Of a stretch of 64,000 bases of DNA, positions 12,794 to 26,941 are shown piece by piece. The notes below the pieces were generated by a model. It was not told the DNA's origin and searched no databases. It saw only the letters and a list, made by a program, of their open reading frames with translations. This DNA is from Paragonimus skrjabini miyazakii. Lineage: Eukaryota; Platyhelminthes; Trematoda; Plagiorchiida; Troglotrematidae. The stretch covers positions 62,001-126,000 of the forward strand of contig JTDE01002173.1 in NCBI GenBank assembly GCA_014338405.1, written 5' to 3'. A program made the translations under genes and the position numbers. Each line of letters opens with the position of its first letter. Positions within the stretch are counted from its first letter, which is position 1.

Positions 12794-15700
12794 CTTCTCA
12801 GACAGAATTGTTGGTAAGCTCTCTTCTAGTTCGGGCCAATCAAATCAACAAGTCGACTTATGTATCACAGTAGGTGAATGTTCTGCATATGCATAATCAT
12901 ATCCTTAACATACAAAATACTTAATGAAGCTACTAATCCGCTTATACTTTCCTCTTTCTTACAAAATAGACAGCAGTGAGAAAAAGCCGCGCTGAGAACC
13001 GGATAAAATGACCGCAGATACGGATACGGGCATACACAGATTTTAGTTGGACTGTGTTGAAAATTTGGACGTATGTTTAAAAAGATGAGAATGTGGAGGA
13101 TGGTTAGAATAGGGGAGGATTTTGGAGGGGTGGGATTTAAACAGTATTGAAAAATGTTGAAAGCATTGAGATTATGTCGCGGAAAATCAGTCATATCAGA
13201 CCCAAGTTTCATTGATCTTGAAAGAAGTGTAAATTTTTGGTTCGGAAATCTGTGTGGAAATGACCGGGGCACCGTGCATCTAAACAGGATTACGCGTGCG
13301 CTCAATAAACGGGAATAAGATTTCATGCAGATGAGACCGACTCGATGTCTAACACACAAAGTTGAGTGTTCTGATTTTCGTACAGCTCCGTGAACATCAG
13401 AAATCCACACCAAACTTTGGCTGAACGTAACACTACTTACTTCGCAAATTGAGATCTTCGAAAGATTCTTTTATCAAGCTTTATTTAGAGGCAATCGCCA
13501 GAAGTCCTCTGGGTGCAACTTACCCTGGAATGGGAAAAGAAACTACTAATAACTTTGAACGTAATGAGTGACAAGTGACGCTTTTGACTACTTAAATGTT
13601 TCCGCAAAGCCATTCTCTAGGATGAAAAGAGGAAGACAACTCCAAATGCTGAACTCCAAAAGCCAAATTATCTATACAAGTTAGCGAAAACAAGCCCTTT
13701 AGAGCAAGCTTGGGGCTCAAAAGGGTAGAGGAAAAGCATACGAAATTAGTTGCATCCTGGAAACACTCAAATTCATGGCGAGCAGGAAAGACATTTGACT
13801 ATTCAGAAATTCATCACCTCCTTGACGGCATTATGTAGCCGTGAATCCCATGTAGCTGATAAAGTTTCCTCTTAATCAAAGCCGCTTTTTACTCCTTGGA
13901 CAGTGTTAACTGGACTGCAGGCCTTTCCACTTATGCGTTGCATCCATCCGACTGCCTTAACGGATGTAATAATTTCGGACTACTCGCAATTTATGAGTAG
14001 CACATTTTTGTGTCACCAAATTTTGAAACATGTTTCGCCATGGATATACCCCAACAACTACTATATATGACTGCATGTGACTAAAATAAGTTCGTCTTTC
14101 GGACAAAGCTGTCTACAACTGGGAGCCTTGTAAAAGCGTAATTCTGATCTGGAGTTATTAACCAAAGGCTTCGACCTTAAATTTAAGATTGTCTTCCAAT
14201 GGTAATGGGGTTCAACGCACAGTTGTTGAACCCAACTACGAAATGTTTTCTAGACGTTTGTAGGTTTTTGTCGAGGAATGAAGTTTACTTTCATCCGGTA
14301 TTTTTATTAGTAGTTTGCTTCAAAAATGTCTTCAGTTAGAACCAATATGTGCCATAAGTGGTTGCCTTAGTAGTTGTGGTATGTAAATCGATGTGAAATG
14401 ATCTATCTCTTAAGTCGAACGATTAGTCAGTATCGTTTAAGACAAATTGTTACGTTCGTATTTGTGCCCACTGGCCTGTGTCGACACAACTTGTGGAATT
14501 TCAAACCGTGTTAGCGTAGATACACAATAAGAGCCATCGAAACGAAGGCAATCTTTAACACAAAAGATGTAATTTGAACTGCGGACTACATAGTTGACAA
14601 ATTATGCCACTTTATATCGACAGGTGCTTGTGGAAGTTGTGACCTCACTGGTTTTCCGGACCTCTGCGTGTTCATCTAACTGTGACCAGTTTCAATGCGC
14701 TCTTCTTTGTTTCGTTAGCTAGAATCATATTGGGTTGATGCAATCACCGTAGCTCAATACACTTACCAAAAATAGCTGAGTTAGTAAATTTTTTTCGGAC
14801 GAGTGAAGTTTGATGAACTCACGGGGATTGAAAGACGGTGGGATTCTGGTAATTATACATGCCTGTGTGTGCAGCTGTACGCATTCTTTGCAGACGGGAA
14901 GAAATAGCCGTAACCACGTGACAAATGGTGTTGTGACTGAGGTGTTGCGACAACGGCTACTTAAAGGCATTACGATATAAAAGAAATTGAAATGATATGT
15001 GGAAAATCCAATAATGACCAGATTGCTTAACGTTGTTCACGAGATAATATGAATGTATTTGTCTGAGTGACACACCCTAGCTTGTCTTTATTGATTTAAC
15101 GTTGTTGGTTAACCGGCAGATTATTACTGGACAGCAATATTGCTTTCAGCCTAGTTGAACGAACAAATATTCTCCAGCTTGTGCAATAGCCTGAAGTGAA
15201 ACCGTCTACTAAAACTTCACTTTTACTGCGCCAATCAGGTTTAAACTGCTTGTTATAATTGTACAACTTTGTTTGCAATCTACATAACTCCACGTTTACC
15301 AGGAAAACAGTAAACCAACAATATATCCCTCATTCGAGTTATCTCAGTGACAGTCACTCTCACCATTCACCTTTGCTCGCGAATATTCTGTCCAGTTTGA
15401 ATTCAGCCCAGTTGATTGAAGATTTCAATTAATTCTTCATTAAACTTGGGTCGAGTGACCTAGGTAAATCGTTCAAACCTAGCTTCTTCATCACTTCCCT
15501 CTTCCTAGGGTGTGAGCATCTTTTAAAAAGCATTGCATATTATCAAATGTTCTAAGTTGACATACAGTTCAATTCCAATGATATGACTATGCTTCCCCCA
15601 TATTCTGAAATATGTCTAAGGTTACAAGTCATAGGGTATTTCGTTCATGTAGCTCATGAGGAATCCATTCAAAATTGGACAGTGATTATTAGTACTCGCA

Positions 15701-18700
15701 TCGTGCACATTTTGATAGGCTTTCCAGTTAACCCCTTTCGAAAAGAAGTACCAGACTCGGATTTCGATCTCGTTGGGGTTAGTAGGTTTCACATATCCTT
15801 GCAACGGCCTGGGTTAGAAATCTGGTCACGCGTTTAAAAAGCAGGCGTGTTCAACACGATGCCAATGACCTCTGATTAAGTACGACGGTATGAGCGTATG
15901 CGAAAATCCACCCACATTTGCTCTCAAGTAATCCTTAGGTTGTTTTATAGTTTTCTGACTTCCGTCCTTATCGGCACAACAATTTCAATACTCATCAGTG
16001 ACATTGGTAGATTCCATCGAGAACCGGTTGAGAAATCCTACTCGGAACGTCAATCTACTAGAACACTCGGTGAATTTTGTATGATGCAGTGAGTTAGGTG
16101 CGTAACTGAACCCTTCCGGCTTCGTTGTTCAGATGATAGAGTAATTGCCGCCTCTGGGCACACTTCTTCTCCTATTAGTCTAAAGCCTGCTGAAGTCTAG
16201 CATTTTTACAGTTGGATATCATACGTTTTTGCCCTCGTCAAGCAGTGTCCGAGTCGTGAATGTTTGCTCACCCCGTGATTGATTGTATCATCCCCTTGTC
16301 AATTTTCCAGTTAGTCAACGACCTGATAACGGCCACTCACCGATGTTTATCAAATAAGACGTTGCAGAAGAAAGCCTAAGTTTCCGCGGCGCCATAGTAG
16401 AATGTTCATTTTTACCTAGCTTACGACGGTGACGGGATTTTGCTTGCGATAATAATATTGCATCTAAACGACTGCTTCCGATTCCAGTGCACAGGTTGTC
16501 TGATCTTTGTCCGAAAGAAATTGCTAACTGTCCGGTAAACTCCAATCGATAATCGCATAATAACAGTATATTAATCAAATGTAACTCATCGATTTCAATT
16601 AACCTACTGAGGGATGAGAATGAGTAAAATGTATGGGATCTAGGTATACATATAAAATGAACACCGACGGCATGTACTGGTAGGTTTTACAATCCGAAGT
16701 GCTGTTGTGGACCGATGACTTCAGGTAGAAGCATGATACTTAAGCATTAGCCTTGATAGTATTAAGCAATTCTGAATATCCGTGCCCCGAGTGAGCCACA
16801 TTGTTTCAGAGGGAGGAAAGTCATAAAGGCAACTATCAGATGCGAGTGGCATTCAGGTTATGACGACCAGTTTTCTCTCAACTATTACGGACTTCCTATT
16901 TTTGTGTGTGTGTGGAACGTAAGACAAACTCTCCGTCTGACGCCTGTTGTCGTAGTAAGTACCTTTAATATTAGGTTTTAAACTAGCTTAATTGTGACCG
17001 CGCTCAATCTCACCACGATTTGCCGAGACTGCTCTCAACAGTACGAATTACCAATTCTAATTTTAAAATTAAAAACTAAACCGTTGTTTAAAGACTGGTC
17101 AAAATAAAGTACTCATTTTCTGATACCTGAATGCCTTTCGGACGTTCCCCACTCATTAGTCTGGTACATATCATTGTGGGTTTTTATACTCATGGAGAGT
17201 TATAGAAGGCAGAGTGTTGAATCGCTCCTGGTGATTTAGGGTAATTCACTCAGTAACGCGTAGTCGACAATTCCAGTGACGCTTATACAGAAAGTCGGGT
17301 TAAGGGGACTATCATCCAAGTCCCAAAAACGTCAGAAAAGGTGATTAGAATGATTGGAATTTATACGGAACTGTTTAACAAAATTACAACAAAGGTGCTT
17401 TTTCACTTTCAATGTGAATCAACCAGATACACAAATTATCCAGTAAAGGAGTTCAAAATGTGTTAACTAAAGTACGCGTCTAAAAACAGCCACCTGTGAA
17501 CAGGAAATGAGTTCATTAAAACAATCGGATACAGATGAGGATGAGAACGTGTCAAACAAAACCACGAAGGAAGTTTTAACAGGTAACCAAAGACAATTAT
17601 AAAATGGGAGAAAGCAAATATTTTATGTGCAGTTATGGTACAAAATCCACCATGATCGTTTACTGCAAACAGCAAAAGCAAATAAAGGCAATTTTCTACA
17701 AATAAACCAAGCATACCTCAACAGATTCATTGTTCCGTATCATACCACACAATAAACAAACCTACAAGACGAAACTCAACAGATACATCGGAGGAAATAT
17801 CTTGTTCAGGCTCTTCTTTATTCCGTCTTTTTAAATCAACAAGTGATGTTAGATAGTCAATAAGAGTACATGGGAAGTGTACGTAGATGGAAAAATTATA
17901 AATTTGAAATGCTTAGGAAATGTGAACACATCAGCAACGAAAAAAGGAAACGTAATGCAGTAGCATCATTATACGTAAACATGTTTGGTTACCAGAGGGC
18001 ATGGATGTAAAACAAATATTGGGATAATTTTTACTTCAAAGTGTGTGGCTTGTAGTATTTCAAAACCTCATGCAATTTGATCGCGAGAACAAATCACGAA
18101 AATGTGTTCGGTCGATGGACCTATTAGAATTGCATATAAATTCTGCATAAACCTTGATGCAATAGAGTTTCGAGATAAACTAGCTAGAGAAGCTTTGATG
18201 ACAAATAAAACAGCTGAATAGATAAACACACAGCGTCTGTGTAATACTAAATAATAAAACTATAATAATAAAACTGAAGTAAAAAGACAAATTCTTTAAG
18301 GTGATCAATGCCCATAGAGACGAGAAGAGAAGCGATATGTTGTTCAGGACTGACCTGACTTTATGGCAATTCACAAAAATAAGGGTGCGTGTTACATCGG
18401 CAATAGTCGATACAGTCCAATCAAACGGCGATCTGGTAGACAGTGAATAGAGCGGAGAACGCGCGATAAATACGGTGCCGAAACAATTCCTTAGATGTAA
18501 ATCGTGGAAACTGTGTAACCGTGTAAAATATTAAAAAACGAACAAATATATTCGACAAAAACTGTCTGTGTGTCAAATAATCCGAGTTCAGAAAGAGACA
18601 TTTCATGTTTGTTTTGTTCCAGGATTCATCAGACGCCAAGAACTTTGGTAAAACTATGCGTGTTTGCAGGTAGATGCAAGTCCTCGTATGGGCGTTTGAT

Positions 18701-20554
18701 TCTGCTTAGTTTTTGGTTATTTCTCGTCAGCTAGTCAATACACCAGTCCGGAGACCATCATCTACCGATGATGAATAACTGATGTCTGCTATTTATCACT
18801 TTGTAACCAAGTATGTCACGTTCAAGGTCAATGGGTTAAGCAGCTGATTCCGGCTATCTTATGCAGACTCCTAAGATTGCATCAAATATATGCGGCCTTC
18901 ATACGAATCAACAAAACTGGTCACATGAATCTGCAAATGTCTATTACACTGTAACGTGTTTTAACCTGTAAAGCATTCACTTACCTATGTGACCCGTTCT
19001 ATTGATTCGCATATAAATCGAGTAGAATCCACGTAATTCTGGACGATTTTTGTGAATTGCTAAAAGCGGTGGTTCACAGACCTGAAATCCTATGAATTTT
19101 ACAATAAACTATACAGTTAATGATAGAAACCGTTAGGCTGCTAGATTCAATAAACATTTTGCATTTCCAACAAAGTTGAAATAATAAACATAGCACTTGA
19201 CATCTCCGTATACGAAAACGTTAAATGCTGAATTTCCTAAGATAGGCCGAAATTATCCCACATTAAGGCACTAGTCATGGTTTACATGAAACTCGTTTAG
19301 AACTTTATGTCAGTGTTCTTGATGAAAGATAAGCTGCAGACCTCGTACTTACAGTTCGGCCAGTTAGGGCAACAGTTCTTGAATGATTTGTAATTGTGAT
19401 TAAAGTCCAGCTTGAAAGAGTCTGTCGTATTGTCTGATGAAACACTAGGGGCTATCCATTGATATCTCCTGTGATGTGGATTTAAAATAACTTAATTGGA
19501 GACGTTTCTGTGGCGAGTGAAAATTCTGAATAGATAAGCAAACGACATCAATCAGTTCACTACATCCTCCCTATTAACAAGAGAAGGACTGTAATGTAGC
19601 GCGCATTCACGGAAATGGCGATAAAAGTAATGTTTCGTTCGAAGACAGGTTGGCCTCACAATGAGGCGTAAAAATGACACTAAACGACATTGAATGACAT
19701 TACTCGACATAGTTCACTCAATCGAGGAGAAGGTGGGGAGTGACCACTATAAGATATAACTTTGGAGGACGCGCGATAGTAATGTTATCAGAACGATACC
19801 ATAGGTAATAAACATGGAAACCGTGTAACCCTCTAAAATAATAAAAATGACAAATATATACAGCGAACAACATAACACACAGTCAGATTTGAATGTCCTA
19901 GAATGTACCCCGATCCAACAGATACACTTAACAACTTCACCATTCATTTGGCCTATGCAGGACGTAACTCTTGTAAAGTTTATTTGAATGAAGAGGTTAA
20001 AGAACATATTGCAACATCAGCACTTGATTTCTGATGTAACGCATTCTAAGATCCAAGATTTTCTGCCGGTAAAATCATCATCATTATCATAGACAGCAAC
20101 ACATCATTTGTTCACACTGATGCTTAACTGCCAAACAACCAAGAAGAAGAAGAAGCAAACCTTGTACAGGAAGAGAGAATAAAACAGGGGAAAGGGGAGG
20201 GGATCTAACCACTAAAAATAACCACGTCTATATTCAAACATTCAACATCAAGGCGCCTACACCTTGCAAACAAACAACCGAGCTGTAAGTGGAAATGAGG
20301 CGTCAGTAAGACAGCTACGATACGGCTTTCACTACCCCGCCTCATTAAAAACACACTTCTCACCCAACTCGGACAAACAAAGAAAAAGCTCGACTAGTAG
20401 CCAACTGACCTAACGTCTCCAGCCACCGAATCTGTGGATTTCGAAGTCTCAAGCCTGAGAGGCACACCCGATCTACAGTGGTCAATCCATTCGTGAACGA
20501 TTACGTTTCTCCACGCCAGGTCATTATCTGTCCACCTCGCACCTTCCGCCAATC
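12794..20554. other. No recognisable feature
   Basis: A 7.7-kb stretch without an identifiable gene or repeat. A 182-codon open frame lies on the minus strand at 12865-13413. It is rich in Ser, Cys, Pro and hydrophobic residues, has no recognisable domain, and no splice or promoter evidence supports it. (AAG)n-like and (ATC)n-like short runs occur near 20.08-20.16 kb. Confidence 0.4.
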
Positions 20555-20710
20555 GGCCGCAGCGTCGGCAAGCAGTGCTCAGTGTGACCTCACGTTAGGC
20601 ACGACCGAATTGTCATATATGAACACTCAGCCACTTTCGCTTGTGAGTAATGATCATGTTGCCTGATCGTCTCAACAGGAGACACAGTTACTGTCTGTTA
20701 ACTCCGAACG
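20555..20710 (-). repeat. SINE-leader repeat, copy at 20.6 kb
   Basis: On the minus strand, 20710-20590 aligns with the leader of the 7.3-kb SINE (shared CGAAAGTGG, TTCATATATGA-like and GGTCGTGCCTAA blocks). It also aligns with the 48.3-kb copy (GACAGTAACTGT-like block, GTGCCTAA). After the leader comes GGTCACACTGAGCACTGCTTGCC, split here as GGTCACACTGAGC then ACTGCTTGCC, which looks like a mutated A box. The B box is not clear. Diverged member of the tRNA-headed SINE family. Confidence 0.5.
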
Positions 20711-21675
20711 ATGACCCCTCGACTAGGACTTCTGTCAAAGTAGAAATCACAGGAATCATTGATTCGTTGGGCGGTATTTGACTACTGACGAGTAGTAGGG
20801 GATTTTGGTTTCTATATAGATTGAACATCGCCTATTAGTCACCAACTAGTCGTTGCTTTCGGTAAAAGGTGCGCCATGACCTGTGCGAAGGCTTGCATTC
20901 ACGTACACACCAAGTTCCTAAACATATCAACTTATAGCATCAAAACAACCACTCCGATTAAATTGCTTTTTATTGAACGCGCATGTTGATGTTACGGAGG
21001 CATACAGCATCAATCAAGTTTTAAAACCTGCACTGCTTACAATGTTTTGTGCCAAGTTTGTAGTAAAGCAGGACATTTTGTCCGCTTATTAATTTCGTGA
21101 ACGGTTTTGTCAGTCAAATTGACATGAAGATACACATTAAAATGTTCTTGCAAAATCACACAATTTGTAAACAATCACAGTGTGTATAATATGATCAGTA
21201 ATCCGGTAACATAAATTCTGACTGCTGTGAAACCTCTCGCCGCGTTCTGAGAGGTAAGAACTTAATTTGTTAATGTAGTCTCCTAAAATTTCCTTAAACA
21301 GAATTTATCTGCTTATCCTCTGCTCTATAGTTATCAGACTACATGATCATTACTGTGAATAGTTTAGTGTTAGTTAACTTAAGGTTGCATTTGAAAAACT
21401 ATCGTAAATGTAAAACAACAATAGTAAACCTTTTTCAAAACGAAATGTGGTGGTCAGACCGACCGTTTCCTCATGTCCACAATAAATGACTATAAACAAT
21501 GGGCGAATAAAATCCCTTAACACTGTCCATATGTATTCTGTCATAAAAATAATAACGTGCGAGCAACAGTTGCCAAATGTGCTTGTTGCACACACTTTGT
21601 TGAGGCTGTCGGGCGCAGTATGCCAGGTCTCGAACATACTGATTATCCGAAGAAATGATGCTCAAAAACTGTGAT
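20711..21675. other. No recognisable feature
   Basis: No gene or RNA signal that I recognise. Confidence 0.4.
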
Positions 21676-22300
21676 TGACATCATGGGCTCGGCTAGGAGT
21701 GCTCCACAGCACTTCTGGTACATAGTCGTTGCAACGTACTTCTACACGAAACAGCACAAATCCTTCTTCTTTAGTGGAATAACAACACTGGTGCTTACGA
21801 AGTGGCAGCTGTCAGATCTGTCAAGCCTGAAGTAATCCTTACCGGCAGTGGGCCTCAGTTCCGTAGTACGGAAGGCCTACCTCGTTTTCAGTGCAATGAT
21901 GTGACACAAACATTTGCAACCTACAAAGCGGTTGTCTACGGAATGATAGAACATTGTATTTGCACACTGAAGGCGTCCACTTAAACTATCACCGGTGGAA
22001 GTAAACAGTGAGAAGGAGACATAGAGCCAAACTTGGTAGCTAATCAAACCGGTGTTGATGCACGAAAGGTAGATGCGAAAGAGACTGAAGGCAACGTATC
22101 TAATAGATGGGTGGTAATCGCAATGACAGAAACAGAATAGCTTCAATTCAGGTAAAACACACGCATAGCACTCATGTCAGGTCTCAGAACGAACACATCT
22201 CAAAAGCAGTAAATTTGGTATCGACCCCACCGAAAATCAAACCCTTGATCCCACCAGGCAGATATAATTTGCGTAATGAAATAAAATTCAACGCAAAGTG
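21676..22300 (+). mobile_element. Ty3/gypsy-like retrotransposon relic (integrase end of pol)
   Basis: One frame (21802-21984) contains KPEVILTGSGPQFRS and then TYKAVVYGMIEHCICTLKAS. These resemble the integrase core of Ty3/gypsy elements, where a TDRG-QF motif is followed by a YHP-NG-VER-HR-LK block. The catalytic Asp of the TD motif is Gly here and the YHP residues are altered, so the enzyme would be dead. Further downstream an open frame (22107-22301) ends with PPGRYNLRNEIKF, which could correspond to the basic tail of gypsy pol polyproteins; that part is weaker. No LTRs or reverse transcriptase were found. An old fragment. Confidence 0.55.
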
Positions 22301-24035
22301 ATTTTCTGAAAAAAACCTACCGCAACCGTTGCAAAATAATGGTGTTTGTGACAAACAGCTCCCTACAATAACTCACTTTCTAGTGTGTCAGTCTTAGATA
22401 TATCGTCACGTATTCAATAGTATTAATCTTCGAGTAAATTAGGGTAGGACAGGTTGAATTGTCTTCAGATTCACTGCATGCAGTGGAATTCCGCAACATA
22501 TGTGTGTTTATATCTGCGACTGCACATATATTTATAAATTTTTGTCATGTACTCCTCATCCATTGAACACTAGTTTTTTCTCTTTTGTACGGCTGCTACT
22601 GGATAAAGGTATCTAACTGGATACGGTACACGGTTTGCTTCTTTAAACATGCTCTAGTTCAGTAGACAGAACTTCTGGTGGAAGCTAATCTGCTAGTTCG
22701 CAAAATAGAGCTTTGTGAATTTTGCTGGTTGACATTCCATTTCCTTTAACTTAAATGTAATGAATTGAAAATTAAACTAACACATTAAAGCCCTCTAAAA
22801 GAAAGCATTTTCTTAAGCCATATTACCGGTTTATTTGTAAATCACTCAACATCAAATAAATAGAAGACTGTTTGCAGCTAAAAACCTTCAGTTCTGTGCT
22901 CTCGTGCGAACAGCTTATGGTGGACAAACCAAAAAGGTACAATGTTTTATTCTCACCATAGGCCTGTGTTTGCATGGACTCTTTCAACTACTACCGCGCA
23001 ATTTGTATACGGACCTAGGTCGTATGTCCCTGGGACTACTTAGTGTCGTACTCGTATGAACTCATTAAGTCCGGTGTAGCCATTTTAGTGGTCAAAACAA
23101 TTTTGGTGGTGAACATGCGTTAATTCACATAGTTGACGATGAACGTCAATCCGTTTAAATGAACCTTTAATCAAAACAGCACAGTTCTTTTCGTGAAATT
23201 TCGATGTCTTCCGGACACTACAACTTCTAAAGCTTACGTATCACTTGCTTATTTCTTAACTGGTCGTTTGATAGCGCTTGCTAGTGAGTTGTCTTGCCGC
23301 CTTGGCCAAAAAATGGACTGGAAACAAATACTGCCAACAAAATTAAAGTACTTTAAGTATCCAATAAAAACAGAGAACTATTGTATTTATGACTTACCGA
23401 AACACGAAAATGAACTTTTCAGGCCAGCAAGAACACCGTTAACTGATGGACTCTAAAATTAGTTTCAAAGTGGGCGCCAGCTGAGAGCATTTTACTTCAT
23501 TAGTTGATTTAATTTCACCCAAATATCCTCTTTGTGAGTTGATCCACGCATACTGTAAGTCAAAAGTTAATCTATCGTGAACAATAAACACCCGGAAAAG
23601 TCAGTTTACATGGAATTAATGGGAACGAGCGTCAGAGACAAAGGTCACCTGCGTTCGAACGCTGGATAGCACCGGTCAATATGATGTGTGCGTTCGTTGG
23701 CCACCACAAGATTTTCTTGACATGTATCAGTTGGCTAACAAGTGGAAGGTGACCTCAGTTTATCTAAGCTGAACATCATGCTCTAATGACGAGCTTCGCT
23801 TAAAGCGACACTTTGGTTCGGAGAATCTTTTTGAAAGAGACAAATGTGCAATCCCATGGGACTTAAAAGTGATGACTACTTTTTGTGATGTTCAACCTGT
23901 GTCAGTATAGTTTGTAATTACGTTGGCGCACGGTAAACTAACGCAAACAATGAGCGGATCACGATGTTCATATGCTGTGTTCGGGTACGGAAATGAAAAA
24001 GTGTAGACGTAGGGAACAAGCTCGTTTACAGTGAT
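22301..24035. other. No recognisable feature
   Basis: Includes an 87-codon open frame at 23193-23456 (+) with no recognisable motif. The left part of the 24-kb PLE may begin slightly before 24040 but I cannot follow it. Confidence 0.4.
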
Positions 24036-24039
24036 TTAT

Positions 24040-24840
24040 CAGCACATATCACAATTCCGACTCTTTTGACCTTGTGAATACACTGAACGATGTCAATTTG
24101 GATGATCAGTCAATGTTTCCCCTCGATTTTTCACCTGCTAAAGTTCCGTTAAAGTAGACAATGGATTAACTATGTGACTTTATCTTGGGTAGTAGTAGTG
24201 ATACCATGGACTGAAGTTAAACAGTTACTTTGGCTGTGCGCTTGGGATGTGCGACTGAAGTTCACTGAGGAAATTCCGCGGAGGAAAGACGTGTCACAAT
24301 ATGGTTTCCGTTGAGACCAATATTCGCAGATATTTTTGTGACGAAAGTGAAAAATGAACGGCTGAGATCATTGGTGACTTAATGCCACTTACACAGATGA
24401 CGTCTTGCACGAGCTCGATAATGGCGTATGTCCGACGGCTACCTCGGCCAGATTCAGTTACGCACAGCAAAAGTTGTCACGTTCGTTGAAGACTGAAGCT
24501 AGTGGCCATTTGTGTTATTTAGATACTCACATAGGCTGCCGTACTGATGGCTCGGTTCACTGCACGATACAGAGGCGGAGTAACTGTAATAGTCACTACC
24601 CCAAAAGTTCTAGACCAATTACCTTGAAAAAAATCCTAATCAACTGTTTGACGAGCAGTCGTAAGGACATGCACAGATGTTGCTATCGCCAACGAACTGA
24701 AATTCATACGTACGATATTCATGTAAAATGGCTACACGGAGAGATTCATAAACAGAACCATGCAACAGTGAGATGGAAGAGAACAGCAATGTCTAACGGA
24801 AAAGAAGGTCATACTTACCAGACTACACTCCACCGATGAT
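24040..24840 (+). mobile_element. Penelope-like element relic (divergent family C), RT region
   Basis: Across several frames the order of PLE reverse-transcriptase motifs survives. DSFDLVNTLNDVNLDDQ appears near 24058, then AKVPLK (compare LFTNVPL). FPLRPIFADIFVTKVKN appears near 24306 (compare SPLGPILADFFMLRIEQ), then YTDDVLHEL near 24390 (catalytic box, compare YVDDSLVF). An uninterrupted frame to 24839 follows, containing YLDTHIGCRTDGSV and LKKILINCLTSSRKDMHRCC (compare FLDILISRREDGSI and QKRALVNTLFTRARRICKQ). Stops and frameshifts separate these blocks. The GIY-YIG part and 3' end are not seen. Sequence differs clearly from family A, so it is an older or separate lineage. Confidence 0.75.
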
Positions 24841-26934
24841 ATGCTGTCCGGAGCTTTTACGCGTTGGTCTCCAAATGGAAGTAATAAAATGCTTTACACC
24901 GCAAATTTCATCTAACCTCCAGTCCGGTTTTGCGCCCACGCTTAAAACCTAAAGCACCCGTTCCTACCGCTTCGTTCTAAGTATATTCCTTCATTCATTC
25001 CTGTGGAATCATTATAGTAACCACACGGCCAGATACTCATCTGAAGAGATTCATGAACGCCACCTAGCGTGGCCCAAAAATGAAATAACCAGGTTGGTCA
25101 ACAGCGTCATAATATCACACTTGGTGTGTTCACATTACTTGGTCAATGTGATGGAGACGTTTTTCTTGATCTACCGCGTTAAAGTCAGCCAGTCGAAGAT
25201 AGTGAGACGTACACTCTTGTACACAATGAAAGTTATCAAAATTCGCCAGTAAAATCCACCCAAGTGTGCCTAGAAACAATTCCTTCTGTCTTTGGAATTG
25301 TTTTGGACATCCTCCACCCTGAAAGCCTGCCTAGACATATTTTTCAACTAGGTGCTTGAGTACAGCTTAACATTCACTTAACTAGTGTCATTAACCAAAT
25401 ATTCTCCATTTACCCCTTTAATGATTCCCCTACAGAATTGTTATAAAAATTTCGCGTATTTGCCCTGATGATGAATTATCGATAAAGATCTTGTTCACTG
25501 CAGTCAATCTTTTTATAAGTACGTGCAACTTAGCTCTATATATTATCACCGTTTTTCAACTAGCAAACAGCCCTTACGTTTCTAAACACCATGAATGTCA
25601 GAGTTAGAAAATGTTGGCTCTAGGGTTCCCAGGTTGTTACAGGGGATAGAAAAATCTTTATGGGTACTTTCCTCTCCCCTGGTTAGTAGATAAAGGTTTT
25701 GTTGAAATGTTTGTAGACCCTGAAAAAGCAAACGAAATTAAATTAAAAACTTGGATAAAACTACACATAAGCAGTCATACTAGCAGTGAATACTTAAACA
25801 CACCGAAACGACTTTCTGTCAGTTATGTTTATTTGGTTACCCGTAGAATTCGGCACAGCAGTATGTAATGCAGATTTGCTCATGCATATGGGCCGAACAA
25901 GTTGAACTTTACAGTCTCCAGCCGAATCGGCCGAGATCACAGGGGTGGGCGGTTTGCAACAATCTCAGAACTCCCTCATTGTGAGGCAATTCCTTGTACA
26001 TCGTAACCAGCATTCTTAATAAACCAGTTACATCGAATGACGTCTTGGGTGATAATCATCGGTTGGTGAGACATCTGTGAGTGGATGGCTTGAAATGTGG
26101 GATGTTTTGTAGGTGAGAATCGGATCGCCTCCAAGGTGACCCTAAGGCTGTCAGACTGGACCTAACTCCGCTAGTTTCTTTGAAAACGGATTTTCCTGGA
26201 ACCTAGTATTCTTTAAGTCAAACATCAGTAAACGCTTCCAATGACTGCCAATCCTCTTCACCCTAAGGATGGTCATAAACGACAAGAATGAACAAAAATG
26301 GTTGTCATATGGATCCTAGTAGAATGCCGTTACTATTAGGGAAAAAGCCTAATAAATGACCAGTCACACTGACATTGAACTTGCGTTAGAGTCGGTACTC
26401 ACCTGAACACACAAGAAAACTATCACCGAGATAATGAGTGTAGAAGTTCTGTAGTAGGATGGAAAGATCAGTTCTTCAGTCATAGTAGATCACACTGGCC
26501 AGTCGTCGGAAAATTGAAAGTAGTCTGTAAGCTTGTGTTTGATAAATTTAGTACAGGATATTCTTGGAACTCCCAGTCGATGATTTTGTGGTCTTCTAAT
26601 TTGGCTCATAAATACTCATCTAGTAAGCCCCCAATCAACAAACTCAATTAGTCAATAGTTCTTCCAAGTCCTCTCTGTATCCACGTTTGAAGATAGATAT
26701 GATTACGAGCTGTTTCTTAGCTTATGGTAGGCAGCCACCTGACAGGAAAAGACTAAGAGATATTGTTAACAGTTTTGATTATTTTGGTTGTTCGACTTGG
26801 GTGTTAGCCAATTTCTCTAAGTTAATCCTCACTTTTGACAATCCAGTTGAAACCAGCTTACAACCAAACACACCGATATAGCTAATGGGTTTATCATGAC
26901 CCCGATCAGCAGCCGGTGCGCTGTTACAAAACAA
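24841..26934. other. No recognisable feature
   Basis: No gene or RNA recognised. Some upstream part of the PLE that starts near 26935 could extend into the right end, but no motif supports this. Confidence 0.4.
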
Positions 26935-26941
26935 CACCTAT

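Noticed and set aside
12865..13413. 182-codon open frame on the minus strand
   Set aside because: No recognisable domain, no splice or start context, and composition typical of non-coding AT-rich sequence; not called as a gene.
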